Positions 34,061 to 44,677 are shown, counted from the first letter of the stretch. The stretch: DNA of 64,000 nt from Pseudobdellovibrionaceae bacterium (GCA_019637915.1 JAHBUV010000001.1:1706565-1770564); one strand, 5' to 3'. Notes: generated by a model from the sequence alone, not told the origin. Made by a program: numbers and translations.

Positions 34061-36280
34061 TTGAATCCCAATTGCACCTTGATCGGAGTGCTTGGCGGCA
34101 AAGGCGGCGTCGGCAAAAGCGTGTTTGCCGCGAACTTCGCCTGCGCCCTCATGACCGAACTGCGTTCGCAGGTCCTGCTCATCGATGCGGACAGCAAATC
34201 CATCGGCGACCAGAACGTCATCACCGGGATCAAGCCCAACAAAACCCTGCGCGAACTCGCCTCCTTCCAGGGATCGCTGAACTCCCTGCCGATCAACCAA
34301 TTGGTGAGCGTGCACCCTTCCGGCCTCGCTTACCTCGGCGCCGTGCGCGGCCCCGACGAGAAGCTTGAAATCCGCCAGGACCTCGTCATCGGCCTGCTCG
34401 AGTACCTGAGCCGACAGTTCAAATACATCGTCGTCGACCTCGGCAACGACATGGGTCCCTTGCAGCAAGCCATCCTGATGGAGGCGACCTGCGCCATGAT
34501 CGTCACGACCCCGGAAGTCCTCGTCGTGACGCAAACGCAGCGCCTGATCAACGAGCTGATGTCCGCGACTTTCCCCAAGGACATGTTCCAGCTCGTCATC
34601 AACAAGGCCGGACCGAACGGACTGAATCCCACGGCCATTTCCACCCAGCTGCAAATGCCGCCCCTGGCGATGCTGCCCCAGGATGAAGCCACCGCCGCGG
34701 CCGCCATGGGCAAGTTCACCCCCCTCGTGCTGGCCGCGCCGAAAGCGCCCCTCACGGCCGCCTACTATGATGTCGTCCGCAAACTGACGAGCGGCATCCT
34801 GCAACGCCTGAAAGCCCTCACGAAACCGAAGCCGCAGGGCGCGGCCGAATCCGGCGGCGCCCCGTCCTCCGTGGTGGCGGCGACCGGCCTCGACCCGCGC
34901 ACCCAGCTGAAGCTGCGCGTGCATTCGGAATTGATCCGCACCGCCGATCTCAACAAGCTTCTGTCGGAAACGCGCGGCGATGAGAGCAAACAGAACGAGC
35001 TCCGGGAAAAAACCCGCCGCGAGATCACCCAGATCGTCGATCGCGAAGCGCCGGACCTGCAGCGGGACGAACGCTCCAAAGTCATCAAGGAAGTCCTCGA
35101 GGAGTCCCTGGGGCTCGGCCCCCTGGAAGACCTTCTGGCCGATCCCAACGTGTCCGAGATCATGGTGAACGGCGCAAAAAAAATCTTCGTGGAGAAAAGC
35201 GGCAAGGTTCAGCTGGCCGTGACGACTTTCACGTCCAATGATCACCTGCGCCGGATCATCGAACGCATCGTCACCCCCCTGGGGCGCCAGATCAACAACT
35301 CCACGCCTTACGTGGACGCGCGCCTGAAGGACGGTTCCCGGGTGAACGCCGTGATCGAGCCTTTGGCGATCGACGGGCCCGCCCTGACCATCCGGAAATT
35401 CAAAAAGGGCGGCGTCAGCCCCGAAAAATACATCGAGTACGGATCCATGACGAAATTCATGGTGGAGTTCCTGCGCATCTGCGTGGAGAACGGGCTGAAC
35501 GTCGTCATCAGCGGCGGCACCGGCTCCGGTAAAACGACCCTGCTCAACATGATGTCGTCCTTCATCCCCAGCAACGAGCGCATCATCACCGTCGAGGACG
35601 CGGCCGAACTGCAGATGCAGCAGGAGCACGTCGTCCGTCTGGAAACCCGTCCGCCGTCCATGGAGGGCTCCAACGCCGTGACCATCCGCGATCTGATCAA
35701 GAACTCCCTGCGGATGCGCCCCGACCGCATCGTCGTCGGTGAGTGCCGCGACGGCGCCGCCCTCGACATGCTGCAGGCGATGAACACCGGTCACGACGGG
35801 TCCATGACCACCACCCACGCCAACAGCCCGCGCGAATGCATCGCCCGCCTGGAGACCCTGTGCATGATGGCCGGAATGGAACTCCCGGTGCGCGCCATCC
35901 GCGAGCAGATCGCCAGCGCCGTCCACCTGATCGTTCAGGTGTCCCGCCTGTCCGACGGCAGCCGCAAAGTCCTCAGCATCACCGAGGTCGCCGGCATCCA
36001 GGGCGAAGTGGTCACGTTGGCCGAGATTTTCCGTTTCAAGGAAACCGGTTACGATAAGAACCGCCGCATCGTCGGCGTCTTTCAGGCGACGGGGACCGTG
36101 CCGAGCTTCATCCAGAAACTGGCCGACAAAGGCGTCGTGATCCCGCGCGAGATTTTCTCCAACGACGCCTCCACTCAACCTCAAACGCCGCAAGCGCCGA
36201 AAATCCAGGCGCCGGCCGGCGGGTTGACGAAGCCCCCGGGCGGGCCCGCCGGTCCCGGCGGCGTGAAGAAGACGGGTTAA
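34061..36280 (+). CDS. CpaE-CpaF fusion: Tad localisation ATPase joined to pilus motor ATPase
   Basis: 739 aa. Residues 1-260 are a MinD/TadZ-type ATPase with deviant Walker A GGKGGVGKS (about 12-20) and LLIDADSKSIGDQNV; a linker of about 30 residues with Pro/Ala follows. Residues about 300-700 are the TadA/CpaF secretion ATPase: GTGSGKTT Walker A near 485-492, TVEDAAELQMQQEHVV, RPDRIVVGECRDGAALDML Walker B and THANSP. The Pro/Gly-rich tail ends the protein. TTG start with ggaggt ten bases upstream. The two are separate genes in most Tad loci, and the receiver-like domain of CpaE is absent. Confidence 0.92.
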   Translation: MNPNCTLIGVLGGKGGVGKSVFAANFACALMTELRSQVLLIDADSKSIGDQNVITGIKPNKTLRELASFQGSLNSLPINQLVSVHPSGLAYLGAVRGPDEKLEIRQDLVIGLLEYLSRQFKYIVVDLGNDMGPLQQAILMEATCAMIVTTPEVLVVTQTQRLINELMSATFPKDMFQLVINKAGPNGLNPTAISTQLQMPPLAMLPQDEATAAAAMGKFTPLVLAAPKAPLTAAYYDVVRKLTSGILQRLKALTKPKPQGAAESGGAPSSVVAATGLDPRTQLKLRVHSELIRTADLNKLLSETRGDESKQNELREKTRREITQIVDREAPDLQRDERSKVIKEVLEESLGLGPLEDLLADPNVSEIMVNGAKKIFVEKSGKVQLAVTTFTSNDHLRRIIERIVTPLGRQINNSTPYVDARLKDGSRVNAVIEPLAIDGPALTIRKFKKGGVSPEKYIEYGSMTKFMVEFLRICVENGLNVVISGGTGSGKTTLLNMMSSFIPSNERIITVEDAAELQMQQEHVVRLETRPPSMEGSNAVTIRDLIKNSLRMRPDRIVVGECRDGAALDMLQAMNTGHDGSMTTTHANSPRECIARLETLCMMAGMELPVRAIREQIASAVHLIVQVSRLSDGSRKVLSITEVAGIQGEVVTLAEIFRFKETGYDKNRRIVGVFQATGTVPSFIQKLADKGVVIPREIFSNDASTQPQTPQAPKIQAPAGGLTKPPGGPAGPGGVKKTG

Positions 36281-36292
36281 GGGGGGACGCGC

Positions 36293-37168
36293 ATGAGATT
36301 TCTCGCCAATGAATGGATCCTGATCCCGCTGATCGCCGTCTGCGCCTTCATCATCGTCTACAACGTCGCGGACAGGGCCCTCGACTTCCTGCGGGACAAA
36401 AGCCTGGGAACGAGGAGCGAGGTCATCCGTCACATGCGCCTGATGTCGGTGCCGGTCGACGAGAAACGCCTGACCCTGCTGATGTTGTTCCTGAGTTTCG
36501 GCCTGGGTTCGCTGTTCTTCATCCTGTTTTGGCCGAAGGTCCTGGTCGGCCTGCTTTTCGGCGTCACCGTCACCATCGTGGGCTGGTCCTTGCCGTTGAT
36601 TTTCATCCGCATCATCTACGAGCGCCGCTGCACCCGCTTCACCGATCAGATGGTGGACGGCCTGACCATCATGGCCAACGGCGTGAAGTCCGGCTCCAAC
36701 GCCCCGCAAGCCATGCTCCGCGTGGTGGAGATCATGGGCAACCCCATCAGCCAGGAGTTCAAGATCGTCCTGAACCAGACGCAGTTCGGTCAGAGCTTCG
36801 AGGAGGCCTTGAACGACCTGGGTGAACGCATCCCGCGCCCCGACGTGCAGATGTTCGTCACCTCCGTGAACATCCTGAAAGAGACCGGCGGCAACCTCGC
36901 CGAAACCTTCCAGACGATCGTCATGGTGATCCGCGAGCGCCAGAAGGTCGAAAAGAAAATCCAGGCCATGACCGCGCAAGGGATCATGCAGGGGCTCGTC
37001 GTGACGATGATCCCCTTCGTCCTCGCCGGCGTTTTCTTCCTGATCGACCCGAATTTCATCCGCCCGATGTTCAGCACGACCTTGGGACTGTTTCTCTGTT
37101 TCGCGATCCTGACCTTGCAAATTATCGGTGGAATCATGATCAAGAAGATTGTTACCATCAAGGTATAA
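36293..37168 (+). CDS. tadB: Tad pilus inner-membrane protein TadB/TadC
   Basis: 291 aa with an F-domain and three to four transmembrane helices: LIPLIAVCAFIIVYNV, LMLFLSFGLGSLFFILFW, KVLVGLLFGVTVTIVGWSLP and the C-terminal GLVVTMIPFVLAGVFFL. QMVDGLTIMANGVKSGSN and LKETGGNLAETFQTIV are the TadB/TadC core. Canonical operons have two such genes (TadB, TadC); only one is seen here, so a single protein may serve as the platform or the second is elsewhere. Confidence 0.88.
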   Translation: MRFLANEWILIPLIAVCAFIIVYNVADRALDFLRDKSLGTRSEVIRHMRLMSVPVDEKRLTLLMLFLSFGLGSLFFILFWPKVLVGLLFGVTVTIVGWSLPLIFIRIIYERRCTRFTDQMVDGLTIMANGVKSGSNAPQAMLRVVEIMGNPISQEFKIVLNQTQFGQSFEEALNDLGERIPRPDVQMFVTSVNILKETGGNLAETFQTIVMVIRERQKVEKKIQAMTAQGIMQGLVVTMIPFVLAGVFFLIDPNFIRPMFSTTLGLFLCFAILTLQIIGGIMIKKIVTIKV

Positions 37169-37193
37169 GCCCACCGATTTTCAGAGGAACGTC

Positions 37194-38849
37194 ATGATGA
37201 ACAGATGGATCGCTTTACTGACATGGATGACAGCTTCGACATCGTTCGCTCTCGTCGACATGAAAAACGCCAACTACACGAATTCATGGACCGACCTGGA
37301 AGTTCCGGGCATCGGTTATGAGTTCAAAGTCGTGCGCGCCTACAACAGCCGTTCCTTGTTCAACGGCATGTTCGGCTTCGGCTGGTGCTCGGACTTCGAA
37401 ACCTCGATGGAGATCATGCCCGAGGGCAGCGTGAAAATCACCGAATGCGGTTCCGGCTCCAGCACGACCTATTCGGCCCGCGAGATCAGCCGCGCCGACA
37501 TCGACAAAACGATCGGTCAGATCGTCGCCGCCATGAAAAAAGAGAACAAGGGCGGCCTGAGCGAGGCGTACTACAAAACCCTCCAGACGGAACTGACGGA
37601 AAAAGACGAAAAGCGCCTGGAGCTCGCGAAGAAATACAACATTTCCGTCCCGATCAAAGAGGGCACGAAGTTCTTCGCCAACGGCAAAGAGGTCGAGCAC
37701 GTCGTTTTCAGCAAGGGCTTCTACACACGCAATTTCGTCGACGGCGGTTCGCAGCGTTTCAATCCCGACGGGAAAATGTCCGCCCATTACGACAAAAACG
37801 GCAATTTCCTGAAGTTCGAATACGAGGGCGGCCTTCTCCGCCAGATCGTCGACAACAACAGCCGACGCCTGAGCTTCAAATACCACCCGAACAAAAAAGT
37901 CCAGATGATCACCGGCCCCAACGGCCTGACCTCCGAGTACCAGTTCGAGCGTTTGGACGATCTTTCCGTCGTGAAAAACGCCTGGAAAAACACCTACACC
38001 TACCAATACGATGAATTCCACAACCTGACCAAGGCGACCTGGCCCGACAAAAGCTTCATCGCGATCAAATACGACAAGGTCAAGGACTGGGTCATCAGCT
38101 TCACGGATCGCGACAAGTGCGTTGAAACCTACAAGTACGAACTCTCCGACAACGATCCCCGCAACCACTACTGGTCGACGGTCAAAAAAGTCTGCGGCAA
38201 GGAGACCGTCGCCGACAACCGCTACGAGTTCTGGCACAAGCAGCGCCCGGACGGTCAGTTCTTCCTGCAGCGCGTGCTGTCCTCGGTGAACGGCATCACC
38301 ACCGACATCGTCTACCACGACCTGTTCGGGAAACCGATCTCCATCCGCAAAAACGCCGACCGCATGTCCTTCGATTATTACCCGGACGGCCTGGTGAAGA
38401 CGAAGTCGACCGCCACCTCCAAGATGGATTTCGAGTACGACGCCCTCATCAAAAAAGTCAGCCAGGTGAACATCAACTTCTTCGATGAAAAAGGGAAGCC
38501 CAACGGCAAACGCGTCACCCAGTTCAAATACGACGGGCGCGGCAATCTGTCTTTCGCGGCGAACTCCGACGGCCAGAAAATCTCGATGACCTATGACAAC
38601 CGCGGGCGCATCGCCAGCATCACCGATCAGGCCAAAAAGATCGTGCGCATCGAATACGAGGAACGCTTCGGCAAACCCGCCATGGTGACCCGCCCCGGGG
38701 TCGGCACGATCAAGGTGAGTTACAAGCCGAATGGTGATATCCAAAACGTGGAAAGCAAGGAAGGTCCGACCGTCGCCATGCAGGTGGCCAGCACCTTCAA
38801 CAATTTACTCGACATCATTGCCCCCGCCACGGCGGAATTGTATTTATAA
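37194..38849 (+). CDS. Secreted YD-repeat (RHS-like) protein
   Basis: 551 aa. Signal peptide of about 19 residues (MMNRWIALLTWMTASTSFA), then a DUF6531-like N-terminus (VRAYNSRSLFNGMFGFGWCS), followed by RHS/YD repeats: YQYDEFHNLTKATWPD, FKYDGRGNLSFAANSDGQ, MTYDNRGRIASITDQ, SYKPNGDIQNV. No C-terminal toxin domain follows: the frame ends about 15 residues after the last repeat with ATAELYL. ATG 37194 has agagga upstream. Sits directly after TadB, so the pilus operon or a shared surface function is suspected. Confidence 0.82.
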   Translation: MMNRWIALLTWMTASTSFALVDMKNANYTNSWTDLEVPGIGYEFKVVRAYNSRSLFNGMFGFGWCSDFETSMEIMPEGSVKITECGSGSSTTYSAREISRADIDKTIGQIVAAMKKENKGGLSEAYYKTLQTELTEKDEKRLELAKKYNISVPIKEGTKFFANGKEVEHVVFSKGFYTRNFVDGGSQRFNPDGKMSAHYDKNGNFLKFEYEGGLLRQIVDNNSRRLSFKYHPNKKVQMITGPNGLTSEYQFERLDDLSVVKNAWKNTYTYQYDEFHNLTKATWPDKSFIAIKYDKVKDWVISFTDRDKCVETYKYELSDNDPRNHYWSTVKKVCGKETVADNRYEFWHKQRPDGQFFLQRVLSSVNGITTDIVYHDLFGKPISIRKNADRMSFDYYPDGLVKTKSTATSKMDFEYDALIKKVSQVNINFFDEKGKPNGKRVTQFKYDGRGNLSFAANSDGQKISMTYDNRGRIASITDQAKKIVRIEYEERFGKPAMVTRPGVGTIKVSYKPNGDIQNVESKEGPTVAMQVASTFNNLLDIIAPATAELYL

Positions 38850-38861
38850 AGGAGAACCGGC

Positions 38862-39143
38862 ATGAAAAGCCTGTTGATTAAAACGATCCTCGTGGTATCC
38901 GCCGTCGCTTTGACGGGAATCCTGGCCTGGGCCAATGCGGAAAGCGCCGCCGGTTACAACACCGAAGAGATCGCCGCCCAGAAGTCCACCAAACCGAAGC
39001 AAACCACCGAGGCCGGGGAATGCCCTGAATGCGAAAAGCGCGCCTTCCAGGGCCGCCTGGGCGACCGCACGAACGCCCCTTCGTCCGCCACCCCCTCGGG
39101 ATCCGGCGCCAGCTCGGGCGGCGGCACGGACGGCGAGAGATAA
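38862..39143 (+). CDS. Small exported protein with CPEC and RLGD motifs
   Basis: 93 aa with a clear signal peptide (about residues 1-26: TILVVSAVALTGILAWANA) and a low-complexity Ser/Gly tail (SSATPSGSGASSGGG). ECPECEKRAFQGRLGDRT holds two Cys and the RLGD motif shared with the 59-residue protein at 39318. Twelve bases after the YD-repeat gene with aaaggag upstream, so co-transcribed. Unknown function. Confidence 0.72.
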   Translation: MKSLLIKTILVVSAVALTGILAWANAESAAGYNTEEIAAQKSTKPKQTTEAGECPECEKRAFQGRLGDRTNAPSSATPSGSGASSGGGTDGER

Positions 39144-39206
39144 AACGCCTTTCCGCGTATCATGTTGAGCAGCTGTCCAAAAAAAAGACAGTCCCGCTTT
39201 GAGACG

Positions 39207-39245
39207 ACGCCCAAGTGCCCGGAATCACTTGGGCGTTTTATTTTG
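39207..39245 (+). terminator. Rho-independent terminator after the Tad/RHS operon
   Basis: An 11-base perfect stem, acgcccaagtg (39207-39217) pairing with cacttgggcgt (39226-39236), with eight-base loop and a T-rich tail from 39236. It ends the transcript of the pilus, YD-repeat and small protein genes. Confidence 0.88.
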
Positions 39246-39260
39246 AAACCCGTCTCCGAT

Positions 39261-39276
39261 TGGCACGCTCCTCGCT
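39261..39276 (+). promoter_or_regulatory. Sigma-54-type promoter of the 59-residue gene
   Basis: TGGCACG at 39261-39267 then, after four bases, TCGCT at 39272-39276. The conserved GG and GC are 12 bases apart as in -24/-12 promoters and only one base differs from the consensus TGGCACG-N4-TTGCT. It stands about 40 bases ahead of the ATG at 39318. Confidence 0.65.
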
Positions 39277-39317
39277 AAGAAGGTCATTGAACACACTTCT
39301 TGTTAAAGGAGAGCGCT

Positions 39318-39497
39318 ATGAAAAAGATGATTCTGATGTCCGCCGTGATTCTGTCGACCTCTTTCGCCTTCGCCGACAAAGGCGCCCAGCCCTCGTGCGA
39401 CAAGCAATCCGTCGCCCGTCTCGGCGACAGCACCGGCGTTCAGGTGAAAACGCAGAAAGCCGGCAAGAGCACCTCGAGCACCAAAGGTCAGAACTGA
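39318..39497 (+). CDS. Small exported protein with RLGD motif
   Basis: 59 aa: signal peptide KKMILMSAVILSTSFAFA, then a short mature part SCDKQSVARLGDSTGVQVKT and a basic Ser/Thr/Lys tail. It shares Cys and RLGD with the 93-residue protein upstream. aaggag lies six bases before the ATG. It has its own sigma-54-type promoter and the operon terminator separates it from the YD-repeat gene. No family recognised. Confidence 0.72.
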   Translation: MKKMILMSAVILSTSFAFADKGAQPSCDKQSVARLGDSTGVQVKTQKAGKSTSSTKGQN

Positions 39498-39514
39498 TTA
39501 TCGGTTGAAGATGA

Positions 39515-39784
39515 TTACCGGCCGGCCCGCTCAAAGCGGGTCGGCTGTTCTTTGTCCGGCGACAACGCCTGATCGACGCCGTTTTTCACCGAGTTGAAGG
39601 CGTTTTGAATCGCCAGGGCCCCGCCCGTCGCGGCGCTTTGCACCCACTGCGCGGCTTTCGAGGCGCGAAAAGCCTGGTCCACGTGATCTTCGATGCTTTC
39701 CCCCCTCACTTGCAATTGCGAGAAGGTCACGATCGCCGCCGTCAAGGCGAGACAACGCAAAACAAACACCAGTTCGCCCATCAT
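39515..39784 (-). CDS. Small exported/membrane-anchored protein
   Basis: 89 aa. An N-terminal hydrophobic segment (VFVLRCLALTAAIVTFSQLQV) followed by an amphipathic region AIQNAFNSVKNGVDQAL. Unknown function. Its start overlaps the stop of the CheY-like gene (ATGA), so it is translated with that response regulator. An alternate ATG one codon on is equally possible. Confidence 0.6.
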   Translation of the reverse strand: MMGELVFVLRCLALTAAIVTFSQLQVRGESIEDHVDQAFRASKAAQWVQSAATGGALAIQNAFNSVKNGVDQALSPDKEQPTRFERAGR

Positions 39785-40167
39785 GTTTTGGCCTCTTTTT
39801 TGTTTTTTCTCTCGATCTGCTTCAGGCAGAGATCGATCTGCTCTTTGGAGAACGGCTTGGGCAGCCATCCCTGGAAGATCTGCGGCTCGTGGAAACCCGG
39901 CACTTCCGAGGGTTCGAGCGTCGAGCAGGCGATCAGGTAGACATCCGGCCACTTCGCCTTCATCTCTTTCGCCACGGCGACGCCGTTTTTCTTCGGCAGG
40001 ACCAGATCCATGAAAACGATGTCGGGGAGGACCCTCGCCACCATCGCCATGGCTTCATCGCCGTCGCCGGCCTCGCCGACAAAGAGGTGCCCGAGCGAAT
40101 TCATCACGCTCTTGATCAGCTCACGGACGAAGGGGGCGTCATCGACGACGGCATAGCGCACGCGCAT
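39781..40167 (-). CDS. Single-domain response regulator (CheY-like)
   Basis: 128 aa receiver alone: acidic residues VVDDA (8-11), phospho-acceptor Asp54 in IVFMDLVLPKKNG, Ser in IACSTLEPSE and Lys in WLPKPFSKEQI. No output domain, so it probably acts by protein contact. No kinase is adjacent; the partner may be elsewhere. It overlaps a small membrane protein gene at its stop. Confidence 0.9.
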   Translation of the reverse strand: MRVRYAVVDDAPFVRELIKSVMNSLGHLFVGEAGDGDEAMAMVARVLPDIVFMDLVLPKKNGVAVAKEMKAKWPDVYLIACSTLEPSEVPGFHEPQIFQGWLPKPFSKEQIDLCLKQIERKNKKEAKT

Positions 40168-40179
40168 GCGGTTATTTTA

Positions 40180-41286
40180 TCAGTGGCCCCAGCGGTAACC
40201 GAGGGAAAAATTCAAAAGGGTGCTGGTCACCGTGACGTTGGACGGGGTCTGGCCATTGGTCGGATCGACCGGAGAGGCCGCGCCCGTGAAGAGGTTGCGC
40301 TCGGAGTTGAGTTCCAAACCGTAAACGAACTGGCTGCCGCGGCCGAAACGCCATTCCCCGCCGGCCTCGACGCCCACCAGGACGTTTTCCCCCTGTTCGC
40401 CGGATTTGAGATCGACGGCGGCCTTCATTTCCTGATGCTTCAGCCGGGGGGCGATTTTCCCGCCCAGCACCCAGGCGTGGTCCGCCGAACTCGGCAGAAC
40501 CACCTTCGCCCCGATGCCCACGCCCGAAGTGCGCAAACGCGCGTGACTCGTGGAGTCCGTGGCGACGTTGAAGGAACGGTCCATGTACAGCAGCGAGAAC
40601 TCAAAGGACGGCGACACGCGGGACAATCCGAAATAGCGGCGAAGCTTGATCCCCATCTCCATGATTTCGTCGCGGAACGGATCCATGGAATGGGTGGCGG
40701 CGTCGCCGGCCACGCTGGCGCCCAGGGAAAATCGGATGGACCCGGTCACGCCGATGCGCGGGGCGAACCAGACGTTGGACCGGAGATCGACGTTGCTGTA
40801 AGCGCTGTGGTACTCGCGATAGGAGTAATTCGATTTCGAATCGAGATAGGAATAGCCGCCGCTGACCTGGATTTCGACCTTGTTGTTGCGGACGTCTTCC
40901 GGATGGATTCTTTCCCTGTAAAACGTCGTGACACTGTCGTTTTCGCCGTCCACGAGGGCGCGCGCTTGTTCCGCCAGCGTGGGCTCCGTCGCGTCCTCTT
41001 TGCCGGCAGCGGCCGCGACTTCCGTCGCGGGTTTGGGGGAAGGCAGGACCACCGGCGGCATGGCCGGAGCCGGCGGCTGGACCGGGACGACCGGCGCGGA
41101 TTTGACGCCGGGAGCGTCCGGCGCTTTTTCGGCGGCGGGGGCGCGCTGAACTTCTTCTGTTTTCTTCTTCTTCACTTCATAGCGGCCCGAGGACATCAAC
41201 TGACTGGTGAAGTCGGCCTGCGCCTGGGCTTTCGGTCCGGTCGAAAGAGCGAAAGCGAGGAAAGAAAAAAGAAGAGGGGTGCGCAT
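40180..41286 (-). CDS. Outer-membrane beta-barrel protein with Pro/Ala linker
   Basis: 368 aa. Signal peptide (residues 1-22), then a Lys/Pro/Ala-rich linker (about 45-95: PVVPVQPPAPAMPPVVLPSP), then alternating amphipathic strands typical of a porin-like barrel ending NFSLGYRWGH with an aromatic near the C-terminus. Strands such as VEIQVSGGYSYLDSKSNYSY and SPSFEFSLLYMDRSF alternate polar and hydrophobic. No family recognised; the linker suggests a periplasmic tether ahead of the barrel. Confidence 0.72.
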   Translation of the reverse strand: MRTPLLFSFLAFALSTGPKAQAQADFTSQLMSSGRYEVKKKKTEEVQRAPAAEKAPDAPGVKSAPVVPVQPPAPAMPPVVLPSPKPATEVAAAAGKEDATEPTLAEQARALVDGENDSVTTFYRERIHPEDVRNNKVEIQVSGGYSYLDSKSNYSYREYHSAYSNVDLRSNVWFAPRIGVTGSIRFSLGASVAGDAATHSMDPFRDEIMEMGIKLRRYFGLSRVSPSFEFSLLYMDRSFNVATDSTSHARLRTSGVGIGAKVVLPSSADHAWVLGGKIAPRLKHQEMKAAVDLKSGEQGENVLVGVEAGGEWRFGRGSQFVYGLELNSERNLFTGAASPVDPTNGQTPSNVTVTSTLLNFSLGYRWGH

Positions 41287-41362
41287 GGACCTCTCTTCGG
41301 TTTTTCACTGGATGACTTGATGCTTGTTTGACGTGATTTCGACTCACGGGCACAATGAAAAC

Positions 41363-42934
41363 ATGCGTCACCACGGGCATCTCATCTTGATCTGCAGTGC
41401 GGTTTTTTCACTTTCCTTCCTGGGACTTCCAACGGCTTTCGGCCAGACGAAAAGCCAGCCGCGCTACATCAGCAAAGACGATCAGGATCTGACGATCAAA
41501 ACCGTCACCATGGCGCCGTTCACGGACAATCTCTCGGGCATCTACGCCAAGCCGCTCACCGAGCATCTGCGCGCGCGCCTGGGCAATGATCCGCGCTGGT
41601 CGCTGGTGCCTTTCCCCGAGCGCCCGGTGAAGACGGAAAAATTGGACGCCGATCCGAACGAAGTCCTGCGCATCCTGCGCGAAAGCAAGGCCGATGCGCT
41701 CCTGGCCGGCCGGCTGCTGAAAGGCCCCGCGGGCATCAGCCTGCAGATGGCGCTCTACACCGGTCCCGCCGGGCAGCCCCTGGTGATCGAAGAGGCCGAG
41801 GAAAAAATCCGCTTCGAAACGGATTATTTGAAATCATTGGTCGATGCCACCTTGCTGCGTTTGCGGCAGCGCCTGCCTTATCAGGCGACCGTGGTCAGCC
41901 GCCGCGGTCAGCAGGTCACCATCAACCTTGGCGGCAACTCCGGCCTGCGCGAGGGCACCGATGTGGACGTCGTGCAGATCCTCAAGGTCCATCGCCACCC
42001 CAAGCTGAATTTCATGATCGCCGCCGACAAGGAAATCCTCGGCAAAGTCCGCATCAGCAAGGCGGACGAGGAATTGAGTTTCGGCGACATCGTCTTCGAA
42101 AAAGAGGCCGCCCTCATCGCTCCCGGCATGAAGGTGTTCTCCGCGCCTCCCGTCGTTTATCCCGGATCCAACGCCATCGCCGACCGCGCCGACAAGGACG
42201 TGGCTTTCGGCGACAAGCCCGTCGAGTGGCTGCCCGAAAACGCCCCGCAATTCGGCCGCGTGCAAATCATGGCCGGCATCGGTCAATACACGCAGGCGGC
42301 GACGCTGATCCCGGACGGCAGCATCGAGGGTTCCAACGGCTTCACGCCCAATCTCGGCATCATGGGCGAAGGCTGGTTGAACCGCGATTGGTGGATCGGT
42401 TTCGACCTGCGCCAGTCGGCGTTCAGCATCAACAACGGCCTGGCCAATTCCTCGCCCGGAAAATTGAACATGTCCCTGTCGAAGTACACCGTCAGCGGCG
42501 GCTACAACTTCCTGCTGGGCGATGACTTCTTCGGCCCGAAAATCCAGCTAGGTTTGGGCCTCGGCAAATTCTCCGCCCGGGTCGATGAAAGCGCCCCGGT
42601 CGCCTTCTCCAACATGGAGTACGGCGGCACGGTGATCGGCTTCGCCTTCAACACGCCGGTCGACGCGCTCAGCCTCTGGGACATCGGCGCCAAGTTCAAA
42701 TACTACTTCTCCCCGGGCGTCAGCGAGTCGGTGAGTTCGGGTGATCGGAAATCCGTCAGCGCCAACGACTTCTCCTTCATGATCGCCAAACGCGTCCGCC
42801 AGAACTTCCGCTACGTCGGCGAATTCAACATGGAGTACTACAACTCCGACTTCGACGGCGGCGGAGCCCGCCCCGCCACCAGCGCCAGCCACCGGGTCAC
42901 CACCCTCATGGCCGGCTTGGAGTATTTGTTTTAA
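41363..42934 (+). CDS. FlgT-like N-terminal domain plus outer-membrane barrel
   Basis: 523 aa from ATG 41363; in-frame codons further up lack a signal. Signal sequence ends around AFGQ. The N-terminal part, TVTMAPFTDNLSGIYAKPL through LLAGRLLKGPA, resembles the FlgT/TolB-N type fold, followed by INLGGNSGLREGTDVDVVQIL, which resembles the C-terminal FlgT-like SH3 barrel. From about residue 300, alternating strands (FGRVQIMAGIGQYTQAATLI, KYTVSGGYNFLL) form a barrel ending VTTLMAGLEYLF. Terminal Phe fits outer-membrane insertion. Function unknown. Confidence 0.72.
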   Translation: MRHHGHLILICSAVFSLSFLGLPTAFGQTKSQPRYISKDDQDLTIKTVTMAPFTDNLSGIYAKPLTEHLRARLGNDPRWSLVPFPERPVKTEKLDADPNEVLRILRESKADALLAGRLLKGPAGISLQMALYTGPAGQPLVIEEAEEKIRFETDYLKSLVDATLLRLRQRLPYQATVVSRRGQQVTINLGGNSGLREGTDVDVVQILKVHRHPKLNFMIAADKEILGKVRISKADEELSFGDIVFEKEAALIAPGMKVFSAPPVVYPGSNAIADRADKDVAFGDKPVEWLPENAPQFGRVQIMAGIGQYTQAATLIPDGSIEGSNGFTPNLGIMGEGWLNRDWWIGFDLRQSAFSINNGLANSSPGKLNMSLSKYTVSGGYNFLLGDDFFGPKIQLGLGLGKFSARVDESAPVAFSNMEYGGTVIGFAFNTPVDALSLWDIGAKFKYYFSPGVSESVSSGDRKSVSANDFSFMIAKRVRQNFRYVGEFNMEYYNSDFDGGGARPATSASHRVTTLMAGLEYLF

Positions 42935-42963
42935 AAAAAAAGCCCGGGTTTCCCCGGGCTTTT
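42933..42963. terminator. Bidirectional terminator between barrel gene and groEL
   Basis: Stem agcccggg (42941-42948) with cccgggct (42953-42960), four-base loop, T run after and A run (42933-42941) before. It can serve the forward gene ending at 42934 and groEL on the reverse strand. Confidence 0.85.
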
Positions 42964-43000
42964 CCACATCTCCGCGACTTCGATGAAGCCGTGAATTTGA

Positions 43001-44668
<1,668 letters not shown>

Positions 44669-44677
44669 TCAATCAAA

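Noticed and set aside
34037-37174. A 1045-codon reverse frame across the CpaE-CpaF and TadB genes
   Set aside because: Antisense shadow of conserved domains in a GC-rich stretch; composition is His/Asp/Val-rich and repetitive, not a real protein.
37194-38849. RHS toxin with immunity partner
   Set aside because: The protein ends just after the YD repeats with no C-terminal toxin domain, and the next gene is a small exported protein, so a toxin-immunity reading is unsupported.
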